The position numbers were made by a program, and so were the translations under genes. Of a DNA stretch of 64,000 nucleotides, positions 36,109 to 44,621 are shown in pieces. Within the stretch, counting starts at the first letter, position 1. Every line of letters begins with the position of its first letter. The notes beneath the pieces were generated by a model. The model was not told where the DNA came from. It made no database searches and saw only the letters and a program-made list of their open reading frames with translations. Source of the DNA: Deltaproteobacteria bacterium (GTDB lineage: Bacteria; Myxococcota_A; UBA9160; UBA6930); contig JAJDAP010000107.1 of the NCBI GenBank assembly GCA_029261795.1, forward strand, positions 48,629-112,628, given 5' to 3'.

Positions 36109-36549
36109 ATGGCAATCCACGACGCCGCGCGACTCGAACGCATCGCCGAGATCGGCCACCGCCACGCGGCCGCTGAGGGGGAGGGAGGCTCCCTCGAAGA
36201 TCTCATGGCCACCCTGGCACCGGACCCGGTCTACGAGTTTCATCCGCTCGGCAAGGGCATGCGCGGCACCGAGATCGTGCGCCGCTTCTACACCCAGTTC
36301 TACGAACGTTATCTGGCGATGAATGACGGCTACCGGTTGATCGCCGAGTGGGTGAGCCACGATGGCGTCGCCCAGGAGTACGACATCTGGCTGCGCGTCG
36401 ATGGAGAACGCGAGCACCATCGCGTCGTCGGCATCCTCACACCCAACGAAGAGGGCACCCTCCTGACCGGAGAGCGCGTCTTCGCCGACGATCTCTACGT
36501 CCGCCGCCTGGTCGGCCACCAGATCTTCGCCGAACTCACCCCCCTCTGA
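36109..36549 (+). CDS. SnoaL/NTF2-like small protein
   Basis: A 146-residue NTF2-fold protein (LEDLMATLAPDPVYEFHPLG, RRFYTQFYERYLA) starting 8 bp after the P450. It is the third member of an esterase-P450-SnoaL unit. The active-site residues cannot be assigned confidently. Its TGA is the first base overlap with the left arm of the long palindrome that follows. Confidence 0.8.
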   Translation: MAIHDAARLERIAEIGHRHAAAEGEGGSLEDLMATLAPDPVYEFHPLGKGMRGTEIVRRFYTQFYERYLAMNDGYRLIAEWVSHDGVAQEYDIWLRVDGEREHHRVVGILTPNEEGTLLTGERVFADDLYVRRLVGHQIFAELTPL

Positions 36550-36636
36550 GCGGGGACGGACTCCTCAAGTTTCAACTCTGCATGTTTCCCTGCGGGTAAA
36601 CTTGCAGAGTTGAAACTTGAGGAGTCCGTCCCCGCT
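36549..36636. repeat. Long palindrome (39-bp arms, one mismatch) between convergent genes
   Basis: The left arm (36549-36587) and right arm (36598-36636) are reverse complements with a single mismatch, and the short loop CCCTGCGGG is itself complementary. Each arm begins AGCGGGGACGGACTCC at its outer end and contains CAAGTTTCAACTCTGC. It overlaps the stop codons of both flanking convergent genes by one or two bases. It could act as a bidirectional terminator, but arms this long with a GGGGACGG head resemble mobile REP-type or MITE-like palindromes. Confidence 0.92.
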
Positions 36637-37057
36637 AGGGCTGGGCTTCGAGGAGTTCGATGACGTTGCCGAAGGGGTCGCGGCCGTAGCACCACTGGAA
36701 GGGTGTCTCGCCCTGGACCGGTGTGTTGAAGGCGACGCCGGCGGCCTCGAGGGTGGCGAAGTCGGCGGGAACGTCGTCGCTGGTCAGCGCGATGTGGGTG
36801 ATGCCCTGTTGGTTGACCGGACGCTCGGGGTCGCCGGCGCGTGAATCCTCGAACTCGAACAGTTCGATCTTGGTGCCGCCCTTGTGGATCATTCGCACCT
36901 TGCAGCCGGCCTTCTCGATCGCGAACGGAGCCTCCATCAACCCGCCGGGCAGGTCGTACTCGGCGACGACTTCGAAACCGACGACGCCGCAATAGAAGTC
37001 GAGCGCTTGCTGTATGTCCGGGACCGCGAGGGCGGGATGATCGACGCCGAGAATCAT
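36635..37057 (-). CDS. VOC-family (glyoxalase/dioxygenase-like) protein
   Basis: A 140-residue vicinal-oxygen-chelate protein with two beta-alpha-beta3 modules: ILGVDHPALAVPDIQQALDFY… and ITHIALTSDDVPADFATLEAA…, ending with the metal-site Glu region DPFGNVIELLEAQ. Candidate metal ligands are His7, His-89 region and the final Glu. The function within VOC is unknown. It lies downstream of the sulfotransferase by about 70 bp on the same strand. The stop codon is formed at the edge of the long palindrome. Confidence 0.86.
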   Translation of the reverse strand: MILGVDHPALAVPDIQQALDFYCGVVGFEVVAEYDLPGGLMEAPFAIEKAGCKVRMIHKGGTKIELFEFEDSRAGDPERPVNQQGITHIALTSDDVPADFATLEAAGVAFNTPVQGETPFQWCYGRDPFGNVIELLEAQP

Positions 37058-37128
37058 GGAGACCTCCTGGAAGAGCAGACGAGGATACCCGACTCCGAAC
37101 CACGCGCCGAGGTCGGCTCGGGCGGAAA

Positions 37129-38370
37129 CTAGAGGGATTCCGACGGGACCGCGAAGCGCTCCTGGTAGCCGCGGACGCGCGCACGTTCTCGTGCCTCGTC
37201 GAGGCCCGTGTCAGCGAATCCGTAGGTGTGCTTGCCGTGCTTATCGTCCGGGTTGGCGGCCAGGAAGGCGCGCATACGCTCCTCGACCTCGCTCGTGAAA
37301 TCGAGTCCGGCAAAACCGTAGATGCGGCGAATCGTCTCGAACGGTTCGGACATGAAGTCGTGGAAGCAGACGTCGAGGATCCGGTCTGCCGTGACACGAC
37401 CTTCGTCGCGCGCCTTGATTCCGCGTTCGTAGGCCACCTCGTTCCAATGCGCCCAATGCGCCGCAAGTACCTCCACCGGGGCCGGGCGGGCGCACATCGC
37501 CTGGAGCGTGGTGCCGAGGCTCGCCAGCGAAGCCGCGATCTTGAGCGGATCGCGATGGGTCTGGATCAGGACCGCGTCCGGATACTCGGCCAGCAGTGCT
37601 TCGATGTGCCAGAGGTGGCACGGCGACTTCAGCACCCAGCGTCCAGGCATCTTCCACTGGAGATGTTGGAGGAACCCTCGATGGAATCGATAGGCGGCGG
37701 CGAGGTCGGCCTCTTCGTGGAGCCATCGCGAGTACTCGGGGACGTGGTAGGTAATTTGATAGGTCATGCAGGCGAAGGTGGGCTCGAGCAGCTGTACGCA
37801 CTCCTGGGGAAGCCTCGGTCCCATCGGATGCATCGAACGGAAATTCGGAATCAGTCGCTCGACCTGGCCGGATTCCTGTTCGTTGGCAGCGATTCGGGGA
37901 TCGGTCTCGTAGCTCGCCGCTTCCGGCGGCGGGCAGGGCGCTGCCGTCTCCCAGCTGAGCGGTACACGGTTGGCCGGATCCTGGCCCATCAGATCGTGGA
38001 GGATGGTCGTTCCGGTTCGCCCCATTCCCATGAACACGATCGGTCGCTCGACCCTTTCCTGCGCGATCGCCGGGTTCTCGGTGCGCCATTTCTGGAGTTC
38101 CAAGCGGGTCGAGAGAGCGCTGACCAATCGGCCCCGGGTGATGCTGCGACCGAGGGCGTGGAGTCTGCCCTGCCGGTCGAGATCGCTGGTCAGGCGTTCG
38201 AGCCCGACGCGATAGGCGTCACCGCCGAAATCCGAGAGACCCGTCTTCAGTCTGGCGGCGGCCTCGAGTCCGTCCGGATCGAGTGAGAGGCCGGGCAGCA
38301 GGCGCTCGAACGGCCGCGCGGCCGCATTCATCAGGCGCACCGGGGTCGGGAGCTTGGGAGCAGAGATCAT
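37129..38370 (-). CDS. Sulfotransferase family protein
   Basis: A 413-residue PAPS-dependent sulfotransferase-like protein. The 5'-phosphosulfate loop is FMGMGRTGTTILHDLMGQDP, and the 3'-phosphate motif is QTHRDPLKIAASLASL. It starts MISAPKLPTP at the ATG in 38368-38370. It probably sulfates a hydroxyl group of a small or lipid molecule. A sulfatase is encoded 5 kb away, so the region contains both addition and removal of sulfate. It is third in a minus-strand set with the dienelactone-hydrolase-like gene and the SDR (23-bp gap). Confidence 0.88.
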   Translation of the reverse strand: MISAPKLPTPVRLMNAAARPFERLLPGLSLDPDGLEAAARLKTGLSDFGGDAYRVGLERLTSDLDRQGRLHALGRSITRGRLVSALSTRLELQKWRTENPAIAQERVERPIVFMGMGRTGTTILHDLMGQDPANRVPLSWETAAPCPPPEAASYETDPRIAANEQESGQVERLIPNFRSMHPMGPRLPQECVQLLEPTFACMTYQITYHVPEYSRWLHEEADLAAAYRFHRGFLQHLQWKMPGRWVLKSPCHLWHIEALLAEYPDAVLIQTHRDPLKIAASLASLGTTLQAMCARPAPVEVLAAHWAHWNEVAYERGIKARDEGRVTADRILDVCFHDFMSEPFETIRRIYGFAGLDFTSEVEERMRAFLAANPDDKHGKHTYGFADTGLDEARERARVRGYQERFAVPSESL

Positions 38371-38393
38371 CGGGTTCCTCTCTCGGACGGTGG

Positions 38394-39194
38394 TCAGGTT
38401 CCGGCCAGGCGGCCCCCTTCGACGGGGATCTCGGCGCCGGTCAAATAACGAGCCTCTTCGGAACACAGGAACAGCACGAGGGAGGCAACCTCCTCGGGTT
38501 CGCCGATCCGGCCGAGCGGCACGCCCTCGACGACGCGCTGCAGGATCTCTCCGCCGGCTTCGAGCATCCCCTCGATCATGGGCGTGCGGATCGGTCCCGG
38601 CATCACCGCGTTGACGCGCACGAAGGGCGCGAGTTCGAGGGCGGCGACCCGGGTGAGGCCGCGCTGTCCCCACTTGCTCGCCGCGTAGGCAGCGTTGTGC
38701 GCGGAAGGCCGGAAAGCCTGGGCAGAGGAGACGTTGACGACCGCGCTGGTTGCCAGCGGATCGCCTTCACGGAGCACCTCGGCACTTCGCCGCAGCAACG
38801 CCGCCGCCGCGTGGAGCCCGAGGAAGTTCCCGGTGAGATTCACCTCGAGCACGCGTCGCCAATCGCCAGGCGGGAGTGCCTCGACCGGTTGCGGGCCAGC
38901 GTCACCGGTTCCGATCCCGGCATTGTTGACGAGGGCATGCAGGCCGCCGAAGCGTTCCTCGGTCAGTTCGATGGCCGCGTTCCACTCCGACTCCGAGGTA
39001 ACGTCCAGGTGGCAAGCGATGGCGCACTCGGCGCCGATCTCGTCGGCCACGTTCTGGGCTTCGGCATCGAGGATATCGGCGACGACGACCTTGGCGCCTT
39101 CCTCGGCGAATCGCCGCGCTTCCGCAGCGCCCTGGCCGCGGGCGGCTCCCGTGATCAGGGCGACGCGCCCGTCCATCCTGTGTGTGGCTGCCAT
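38394..39194 (-). CDS. Short-chain dehydrogenase/reductase (SDR)
   Basis: A 266-residue classical SDR: cofactor motif TGAARGQG (16-23), an Asp after the second strand (VVVADI) favouring NAD, NNAG, the catalytic Ser in NVSSAQAF and YAASK. The C-terminal half has the family's PGPIRTPM loop. It oxidises or reduces an alcohol/ketone; the substrate is unknown. An alternative ATG six codons in is possible. It is in the same transcript as the sulfotransferase. Confidence 0.9.
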   Translation of the reverse strand: MAATHRMDGRVALITGAARGQGAAEARRFAEEGAKVVVADILDAEAQNVADEIGAECAIACHLDVTSESEWNAAIELTEERFGGLHALVNNAGIGTGDAGPQPVEALPPGDWRRVLEVNLTGNFLGLHAAAALLRRSAEVLREGDPLATSAVVNVSSAQAFRPSAHNAAYAASKWGQRGLTRVAALELAPFVRVNAVMPGPIRTPMIEGMLEAGGEILQRVVEGVPLGRIGEPEEVASLVLFLCSEEARYLTGAEIPVEGGRLAGT

Positions 39195-39254
39195 GGCGGC
39201 GGATTGTAGGGGATGGCAAGGCGAGCATCGGATCCACGCTGCGCGTTGGCGTTG

Positions 39255-40196
39255 CTAGGGAAGCAGCGTCGCGCGCCAGAAGGCATCGGCGTCGGCGAAT
39301 CCCCTGCGACGGGCTTCCCAGTTTCCTCCGATGTGGGCACCCACGTTCTTGGCGGCGCTGAAGCCGGCCTTCCGTTGGGCGGGCTCGTTCAGGCTGTGAC
39401 GTTGGCCTTTCGAACTCGTCACGAACATGTTTCCGCCTCGGTCGATCGTCGTCGTACGCCGGCCGAGCCGCACTGCGTCTGGCAACCAGGTCATCGGCTC
39501 GATCGAGTCGAAGGAATGGTGCGCGCCCGGATAGACGCAGACCTCGATCTCGACGCCGTGGGGCTCGAGTTCGCCCGCCAGTTCCTGGACGAAGCGCACC
39601 GGGGTGTAGTCGTCATCCGCGCCATGCAGGACGCGAATCGGTGCGCCAGTGAAGCGTGGCTCCTCGGGTCGCAGGTGCGCGGCCGGGTACAGGGGGAGAT
39701 GCGCGGCGAATCGTTCGCCACCCGGTGCCAGCACTTCGGCGATCGGAGCCCAGGCGCCGTAGAGCGCGACGGTTCCACCGAGACTCCAGCCGGTCAGCCC
39801 GATGCGGTTCGCGTCGATGCGCGGATGGCTCGAAAGCATGGTGAGCGCTTGGTAGGCATCGACCAGCAGCATGGCGTGGGTAACCGCCATCTGGTCTTCG
39901 ACGATGCTCGTGACGTTGCGCGCTTCGAAGCTGTGAACCCGGAAGACCGCGATCCCCATCGAAAGCCAGCGCACCATGTGCTCGTGGTGGTGACCGCGCC
40001 AACCGAGGCTCCCGTGGCAGCTAACGATGCACGGGACCTGGGGGCCGGCGTTCTCCGGCAGGATCAACCAGCCGAACATGTCCTGGGCCGGGGCGTCATC
40101 GATGGCGGTCAAGATGTGGTGGATCTCGAACGGGTTGGCGGAGGAGTAGGCGATTCGACCTTGGCGACCGTCGGAGAGATCCGGGAGCGGATGCAT
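39255..40196 (-). CDS. Dienelactone-hydrolase-like alpha/beta hydrolase
   Basis: A 313-residue alpha/beta hydrolase: oxyanion region VSCHGSLGWRGHHHEH, nucleophile Ser138 in GLTGWSLGGTV, Asp in VLHGADDDYTPV and His in YPGAHHSFDS. The ATG (40194-40196) is preceded by an excellent AAAAGGAGG site. It probably hydrolyses an ester or lactone. It is first in a minus-strand unit with the SDR and sulfotransferase. Confidence 0.87.
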   Translation of the reverse strand: MHPLPDLSDGRQGRIAYSSANPFEIHHILTAIDDAPAQDMFGWLILPENAGPQVPCIVSCHGSLGWRGHHHEHMVRWLSMGIAVFRVHSFEARNVTSIVEDQMAVTHAMLLVDAYQALTMLSSHPRIDANRIGLTGWSLGGTVALYGAWAPIAEVLAPGGERFAAHLPLYPAAHLRPEEPRFTGAPIRVLHGADDDYTPVRFVQELAGELEPHGVEIEVCVYPGAHHSFDSIEPMTWLPDAVRLGRRTTTIDRGGNMFVTSSKGQRHSLNEPAQRKAGFSAAKNVGAHIGGNWEARRRGFADADAFWRATLLP

Positions 40197-40262
40197 CGAG
40201 AGCCTCCTTTTCGGGCGAGCCATCCTATCATGGGCGCGCCCCGGGAGCGGGCGGAGGGCGGA

Positions 40263-40346
40263 TTGCACGACAAGAGGGTCGTCAGCACCGGAGCCGCGAG
40301 CGGCATTGGCAAGCCGCGGGCAGCGGCGGCGGAACCGCAACCGTGA
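40263..40346 (+). pseudogene. SDR N-terminal fragment fused to a short tail
   Basis: A TTG after a GGAGG-like site begins LHDKRVVSTGAASGIGKPRA, the Rossmann start of an SDR (usually …RVVVTGAASGIG.A.A), but the frame ends after 27 codons. The terminal TGA overlaps the GTG of the transporter downstream (GTGA). It looks like an SDR gene with almost its whole body deleted while its coupling to the transporter remains. Confidence 0.6.
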
Positions 40347-41725
40347 CCGCGACGGCTTCCCCGGAGCCCTCGAAAGATGCCAACGGCTCGTTGCCGCGCC
40401 GGACGTTGCTCTGGTACTCCGCACCAATGTCCGGCTACATGCTCGCCTCCATGCCGATCAGCATGTGGTTCGGAAAGTTCAGCACCGACACACTGCTGAT
40501 CCCGGCGGCCGCGATGGGCAGCATCGTGATGGCTGCGCGGATCTGGGACGGCATCTCCGATCCACTGGCGGGCTATCTCTCCGATCGCACGGATTCCCGG
40601 TACGGCCGCCGAGGCCTCTGGATGCGTGTTTCCGCGCTTCCGATGGCGATCACACTGCTGGCCCTGTGGTCGCCACCGGCCGGATTCGGGACCACGGAAA
40701 CCATCATCTGGTTGAGCGCGGCCTACGTGGCCTGGGAAACCGCGTCGACCGCGCTGCTGGTTCCCTACGCCGCGCTCGGCTACGAGCTCACGATGAACTA
40801 TCACGAGCGCACGCGAATCTTCGCCTGGCGGCACATGGCTTCGCTGCCCGCCTACGGTGGCTCGCTCGCGCTGCTCTATTTGTTGCGGACCTCGGCGGAG
40901 ACATCGCCGGAAGCCGGTCGGTCGATGGCGACCCAACTCGCTCTTCTCGCCGGAACCCTGTTGGCAGTGGCTGCCTGGATGTCTGCGAGCCGTCTGCCCG
41001 AACCGGCGCAGCACCAGGGGCGCGGCGCCGGCAGCCTCTTTGCGGCGATCGGCGACGTCTTCCGCAACCCGCATGCACGGATCCTGCTGCTCGTGTTTTC
41101 GATCGAGGCATTCGGAATGGGAAGCATCGGCTTCCTGGCACCCTATGTGGTGGACGATGTCCTGGGAAACGCGGACATCCTGGAGATCGTGTTGGCCTGC
41201 TGGATGATTCCCCAGTTTCTCTTTACGCCGCTCTGGATCGGAATCTCGAAGCGGGTCGGCAAGAAGAACCTCTGGGTCACCGGAATGATGATCTATGCCT
41301 GTGGCTTTGGAGCGAACTGGTGGCTCGTCCCGGGTCGTGAATGGCTGGTGTTTTCCGCGGTCATCACCCTTGGCGTGGGAGGCGGGATCTCGGCAGTCAT
41401 GGCGCCATCGGTCCAGGCGGATGTCGTCGACTACGACGAGCACCAGACGGGAGACCGCAAGGAAGGCTCCTACACCGCGGTGTGGAATCTCATCCGCAAG
41501 TTCGGTTGGGGCCTGGCCGCCGGCGTAGGCGGCCTGGCGATGGGAATGTCCGGCTACGACGGAGCGCTGCCCGAACAGTCCGAGGAAACCAAGATCATGA
41601 TCCTGGCGTTCGCGAGCCTGGTCCCCAGCGCCGCCTACGCCTTCAGTGCCTTCTACTTCTCGCGCTTCTCATTGAACGAGGCGGAGCACTCGGCGCTTCG
41701 CTCCGAGATCGACGAGCGCGACTAG
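40343..41725 (+). CDS. MFS transporter of the GPH (glycoside-pentoside-hexuronide:cation symporter) type
   Basis: A 460-residue, 12-helix transporter. It has the GPH N-terminal features GKFSTDTLLIPAAAMGSI, RIWDGISDPLAGYLSDRTDSRYGRRG (loop 2-3) and YHERTRIFAWRHM. The C-terminal half contains VDYDEHQTGDRKEGSYTAVWNLIRKFGWG, a strong family signature. Members move sugars or other organic anions with Na+/H+; in catabolic neighbourhoods GPH-like proteins also carry steroid-like or terpenoid compounds. The GTG start overlaps the SDR fragment stop. Confidence 0.87.
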   Translation: MTATASPEPSKDANGSLPRRTLLWYSAPMSGYMLASMPISMWFGKFSTDTLLIPAAAMGSIVMAARIWDGISDPLAGYLSDRTDSRYGRRGLWMRVSALPMAITLLALWSPPAGFGTTETIIWLSAAYVAWETASTALLVPYAALGYELTMNYHERTRIFAWRHMASLPAYGGSLALLYLLRTSAETSPEAGRSMATQLALLAGTLLAVAAWMSASRLPEPAQHQGRGAGSLFAAIGDVFRNPHARILLLVFSIEAFGMGSIGFLAPYVVDDVLGNADILEIVLACWMIPQFLFTPLWIGISKRVGKKNLWVTGMMIYACGFGANWWLVPGREWLVFSAVITLGVGGGISAVMAPSVQADVVDYDEHQTGDRKEGSYTAVWNLIRKFGWGLAAGVGGLAMGMSGYDGALPEQSEETKIMILAFASLVPSAAYAFSAFYFSRFSLNEAEHSALRSEIDERD

Positions 41726-41733
41726 CCGATCGC

Positions 41734-43194
41734 TCAGTCGTGCCGCCGGCGCTCGGAAAGGGTGGTCGAGATCTCCGCATAGCGTTCACGGGTCAGGCGG
41801 AGCCGGCTGAGGAACCAGAGGCCACAGAGGTGGAAGACCACCATGCCGGGGCCCGCGATCAGGCCGAGCTTGATGATCGTTTCTTCCGGGACGTTGCCCA
41901 CCGCGGCATCGACTGATCCGACGGGGAATTCGATTACGTCGAGCAGGGTGCCACCGATCAAGTTGCCAAGGCCCGAAACGGCCTTCGTGGTAAAGGTCGT
42001 GACGGCGATGAAGGTGCCTTCTCGACGTTCGCCCACTTCTACCTCATGCTCGTCCGTCGCGTCCATCACCATGGAGGAATTCAGGATCCCGATCTGGATA
42101 GCGGCTGCGACGAGGAAGAGGCCGTGTCCCATGATGAAGACGATCAGGAACGGGCTGCCGTTCTCGGGCGCGAGCCCCGCGAGGCGCAGCACGACCGGAA
42201 GGGGGCCCCACAAGATCGCGAACAACGCCAGGCCGATCGTCGCCCGGCGCTTGTCCCACTGTTTGCTGATCGGGCCGACCAGGGAGAAGCCGAGAAGCAA
42301 CGCGACGATCGAGGCACCCGACAGGAATCCGATATGCGTAGACGGGAATTCCCAGAACCAGGTGTTCATGTAGAAGCCGAGCACTTCGGAGACACCGAGT
42401 GCGGTCGCGGAAAAGAGCGAACTCCCGAGCAGCATCCGTAGCGAGTGATTCTGCAAGGCCGCGGATGCGTCGACGAGGAATCGCCGGAACGAGAACACCG
42501 CGCCAGTCGCAGTGACCTGCCGGAGCCTGGGAATGAAGCTGTGCGTGCCGGCCGAAGAGATCAGGATCGCGGCGGCGACCAGGATGCCGACGAAGATCCC
42601 GAACTCGGCATAGTTCGCCGGATTCAGTCGTGAGTCGCCCACCTTGTCCTGGTCCGCCAGGAAGACGAACCAACCAGACATCGTGACGACCGTCGCGCCG
42701 ATCCAACCAATCAGCCAGCGGTAACCGACGAGCCGCGTGCGCTCGTCGTAGTGTGTGGTCATCTCCGGACCAAGCGCGCTGCTGGGCACCATGTAGAACG
42801 TCAGGAACAACCGCACGCCGATGGTGAAGCAGACCAGCCAGGCGAACAGTTGGTTCTCGGTCAGATCGTCGGGTGGCGAGAAGAGCCCGTAGACGCACAG
42901 GCCCATCGGAACCGCGGCGAAGTACATGAACGGATGACGCCGGCCCCAGCGCGAGCCGAAGTGGTCCGAGATCGAGCCGACGAGTGGGTCGGAAATAGCA
43001 TCCACGCAGAGGGCGATGAAGAGAGCGAGGCCGGTGAGGGTTCCCGGCAGGCCGAGCGCGGTGGTGTAGTAACCGAGCAGGAAGCCGTTGAAGGCCGCAT
43101 TCTTCGCACCATCGGAAATGGAGCCGATCCCGTAGGCGATACGGGTAGGGAACGGCACCTGGCGATCGGAGGTTCCGGCAACATTCGTTGTCAA
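41734..43194 (-). CDS. MFS transporter of the GPH type
   Basis: A 486-residue, 12-helix transporter: GSISDGAKNAAFNGFLLGYY, ALCVDAISDPLVGSISDHFGSRWGRRHPF, and a C-terminal EVEVGERREGTFIAVTTFTTKAVSGLG signature. The start is TTG at 43192-43194, overlapping the TGA of the upstream GPH gene (TTGA), so it is the last gene of the VOC-P450-transporter-transporter transcript. It is similar in architecture to, but clearly different in sequence from, the two other GPH genes nearby. Confidence 0.87.
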   Translation of the reverse strand: MTTNVAGTSDRQVPFPTRIAYGIGSISDGAKNAAFNGFLLGYYTTALGLPGTLTGLALFIALCVDAISDPLVGSISDHFGSRWGRRHPFMYFAAVPMGLCVYGLFSPPDDLTENQLFAWLVCFTIGVRLFLTFYMVPSSALGPEMTTHYDERTRLVGYRWLIGWIGATVVTMSGWFVFLADQDKVGDSRLNPANYAEFGIFVGILVAAAILISSAGTHSFIPRLRQVTATGAVFSFRRFLVDASAALQNHSLRMLLGSSLFSATALGVSEVLGFYMNTWFWEFPSTHIGFLSGASIVALLLGFSLVGPISKQWDKRRATIGLALFAILWGPLPVVLRLAGLAPENGSPFLIVFIMGHGLFLVAAAIQIGILNSSMVMDATDEHEVEVGERREGTFIAVTTFTTKAVSGLGNLIGGTLLDVIEFPVGSVDAAVGNVPEETIIKLGLIAGPGMVVFHLCGLWFLSRLRLTRERYAEISTTLSERRRHD

Positions 43195-44621
43195 CCCATG
43201 GTTCCTTCGGCAGCTCGGCGCTGGTCCAACTCGGCGCGGATGTCGGCGTGTTTCTGCTTGTCGATCCGGTACGAGCCGTAGAAGAAGATCGCGACGGCGG
43301 CAGGGATGAAGGGAACGATGGCGTCTAGGACGCCGAGGCCGACGAGGACGTCAGCGGACACTTCCCCTGGGACGGATTGTGCTTCGAACCCGATCACGTC
43401 GAGCCCGACGCCAGCGAGGAACAGTCCGAGGGCCGTTGTGAGTTTTCCGAAGAACGTACGCGCGGAGTAGAAGATGCCCTCCTGGCGGCGGTGCGTTTCG
43501 ATCTCGTGTTGATCGGCCACGTCCGCGAGTGCCGACATCACGGTGATGGTGAGGACAGCGACACCGCAGTAGAACAGGAATACGCCTAGCATCAGCAGTG
43601 GGAAGAGTCCCGGGTCGCCGTTCTCGGGGAAGATTCCGAGGAAGCGGCAACCGACCGGGAAGACGGCCATCGCCGCGATCAGGATCATCGCGCCAATCAG
43701 CGTCTCCCGTTTGTCGAAGCGCGCGTGCATCCGTGCGGTGAGAATGAACGCCAGGATGTAGGCCGGCGGCGAGGCGAGTGCGAACCAGCGCAACGTGTAT
43801 TCAGGCAGTTCCCAGAAGAAGAGGTACATGAAGCTGCTGAGGTTCTCTCGCAGTCCTGTTGCGGCGCCGAGACAGACGAGTCCCATCAGCAACATTTGAT
43901 AGTTGTGGTTGGAGAGACAAGGTCAGATTTCGTCCCAGAGCTGACGCACCGAAAACGGTGGGAGATTCGTGGCTGGGGCCGACAGGGTCGGGATCCGGTC
44001 ACGTGTGAACCAGGCGGAGACGAAGATTGCGAGGGCGGACACGATGGCGACCCCGGCCCCGAGTGCGCCGAATGCGCTGCGCGACGAAATGCCGCCCTCG
44101 GTGGCCCCGATCCAGGTCCACCCCAAGAAGAACGCGAGTGCGCCACCGACCAGGCTGTAAATCGCGTTGTGGCTCATTACACGGGTGCGCTCGATGTAGT
44201 CCGACGACAACTCCGCACCCAGTGCTAGATGCGGCACGTGGTAGAACGTGAGCGCAGTCCGCATCAGGATCGCGAACGTCGCGAGCCATCCAAACAGTTG
44301 CCACTCGCTGAGGGCTTCCGGCGGATTGAAGATCGCAACGAAGCACGCCGAGAGCGGGATCGGCGCGACGAACAGGAACGGATGACGTCGGCCCCAGCGC
44401 GAACGCCAGCGATCGGAAAGGGATCCGATCACAGGGTCCGAGACGGCATCGACGACGAGAGCGAGCATCACGGCGGCGCCCACCAGTGTTCCAGAGACGC
44501 TGAGCTGGTTGTGATAGAAGAGCATCGTGAACGAGGCGAACGCGATCCCGATGGCGCCTTCAGCGATCGCGCCGACACCGAACGCGGTCTTGGTCCGAGT
44601 CGGAAGTGCTGCCTCGCTCAT
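43191..44621 (-). pseudogene. GPH-type transporter interrupted by an in-frame TGA
   Basis: A single 477-codon frame from the ATG at 44619-44621 (overlapping the P450 stop, ATGA) encodes a full-length GPH transporter except for one TGA at 43923-43925, after SVRQLWDEI. The frame continues after it with PCLSNHNYQMLLMGLVCLG, and the family sequence is conserved on both sides, including ALADVADQHEIETHRRQEGIFYSARTF. A C-to-T change of CGA (Arg) to TGA would explain it. Readthrough, or reinitiation at an internal ATG (43895), is possible but unproven. Confidence 0.75.

Noticed and set aside
36549..36636. Simple intrinsic terminator
   Set aside because: Stem is far longer than usual and lacks a T-run after either arm, although a terminating effect cannot be excluded.
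40109..41443. Minus-strand 444-codon open frame
   Set aside because: Antisense to a GPH transporter; His/Arg/Gln-rich translation without membrane helices or domains.
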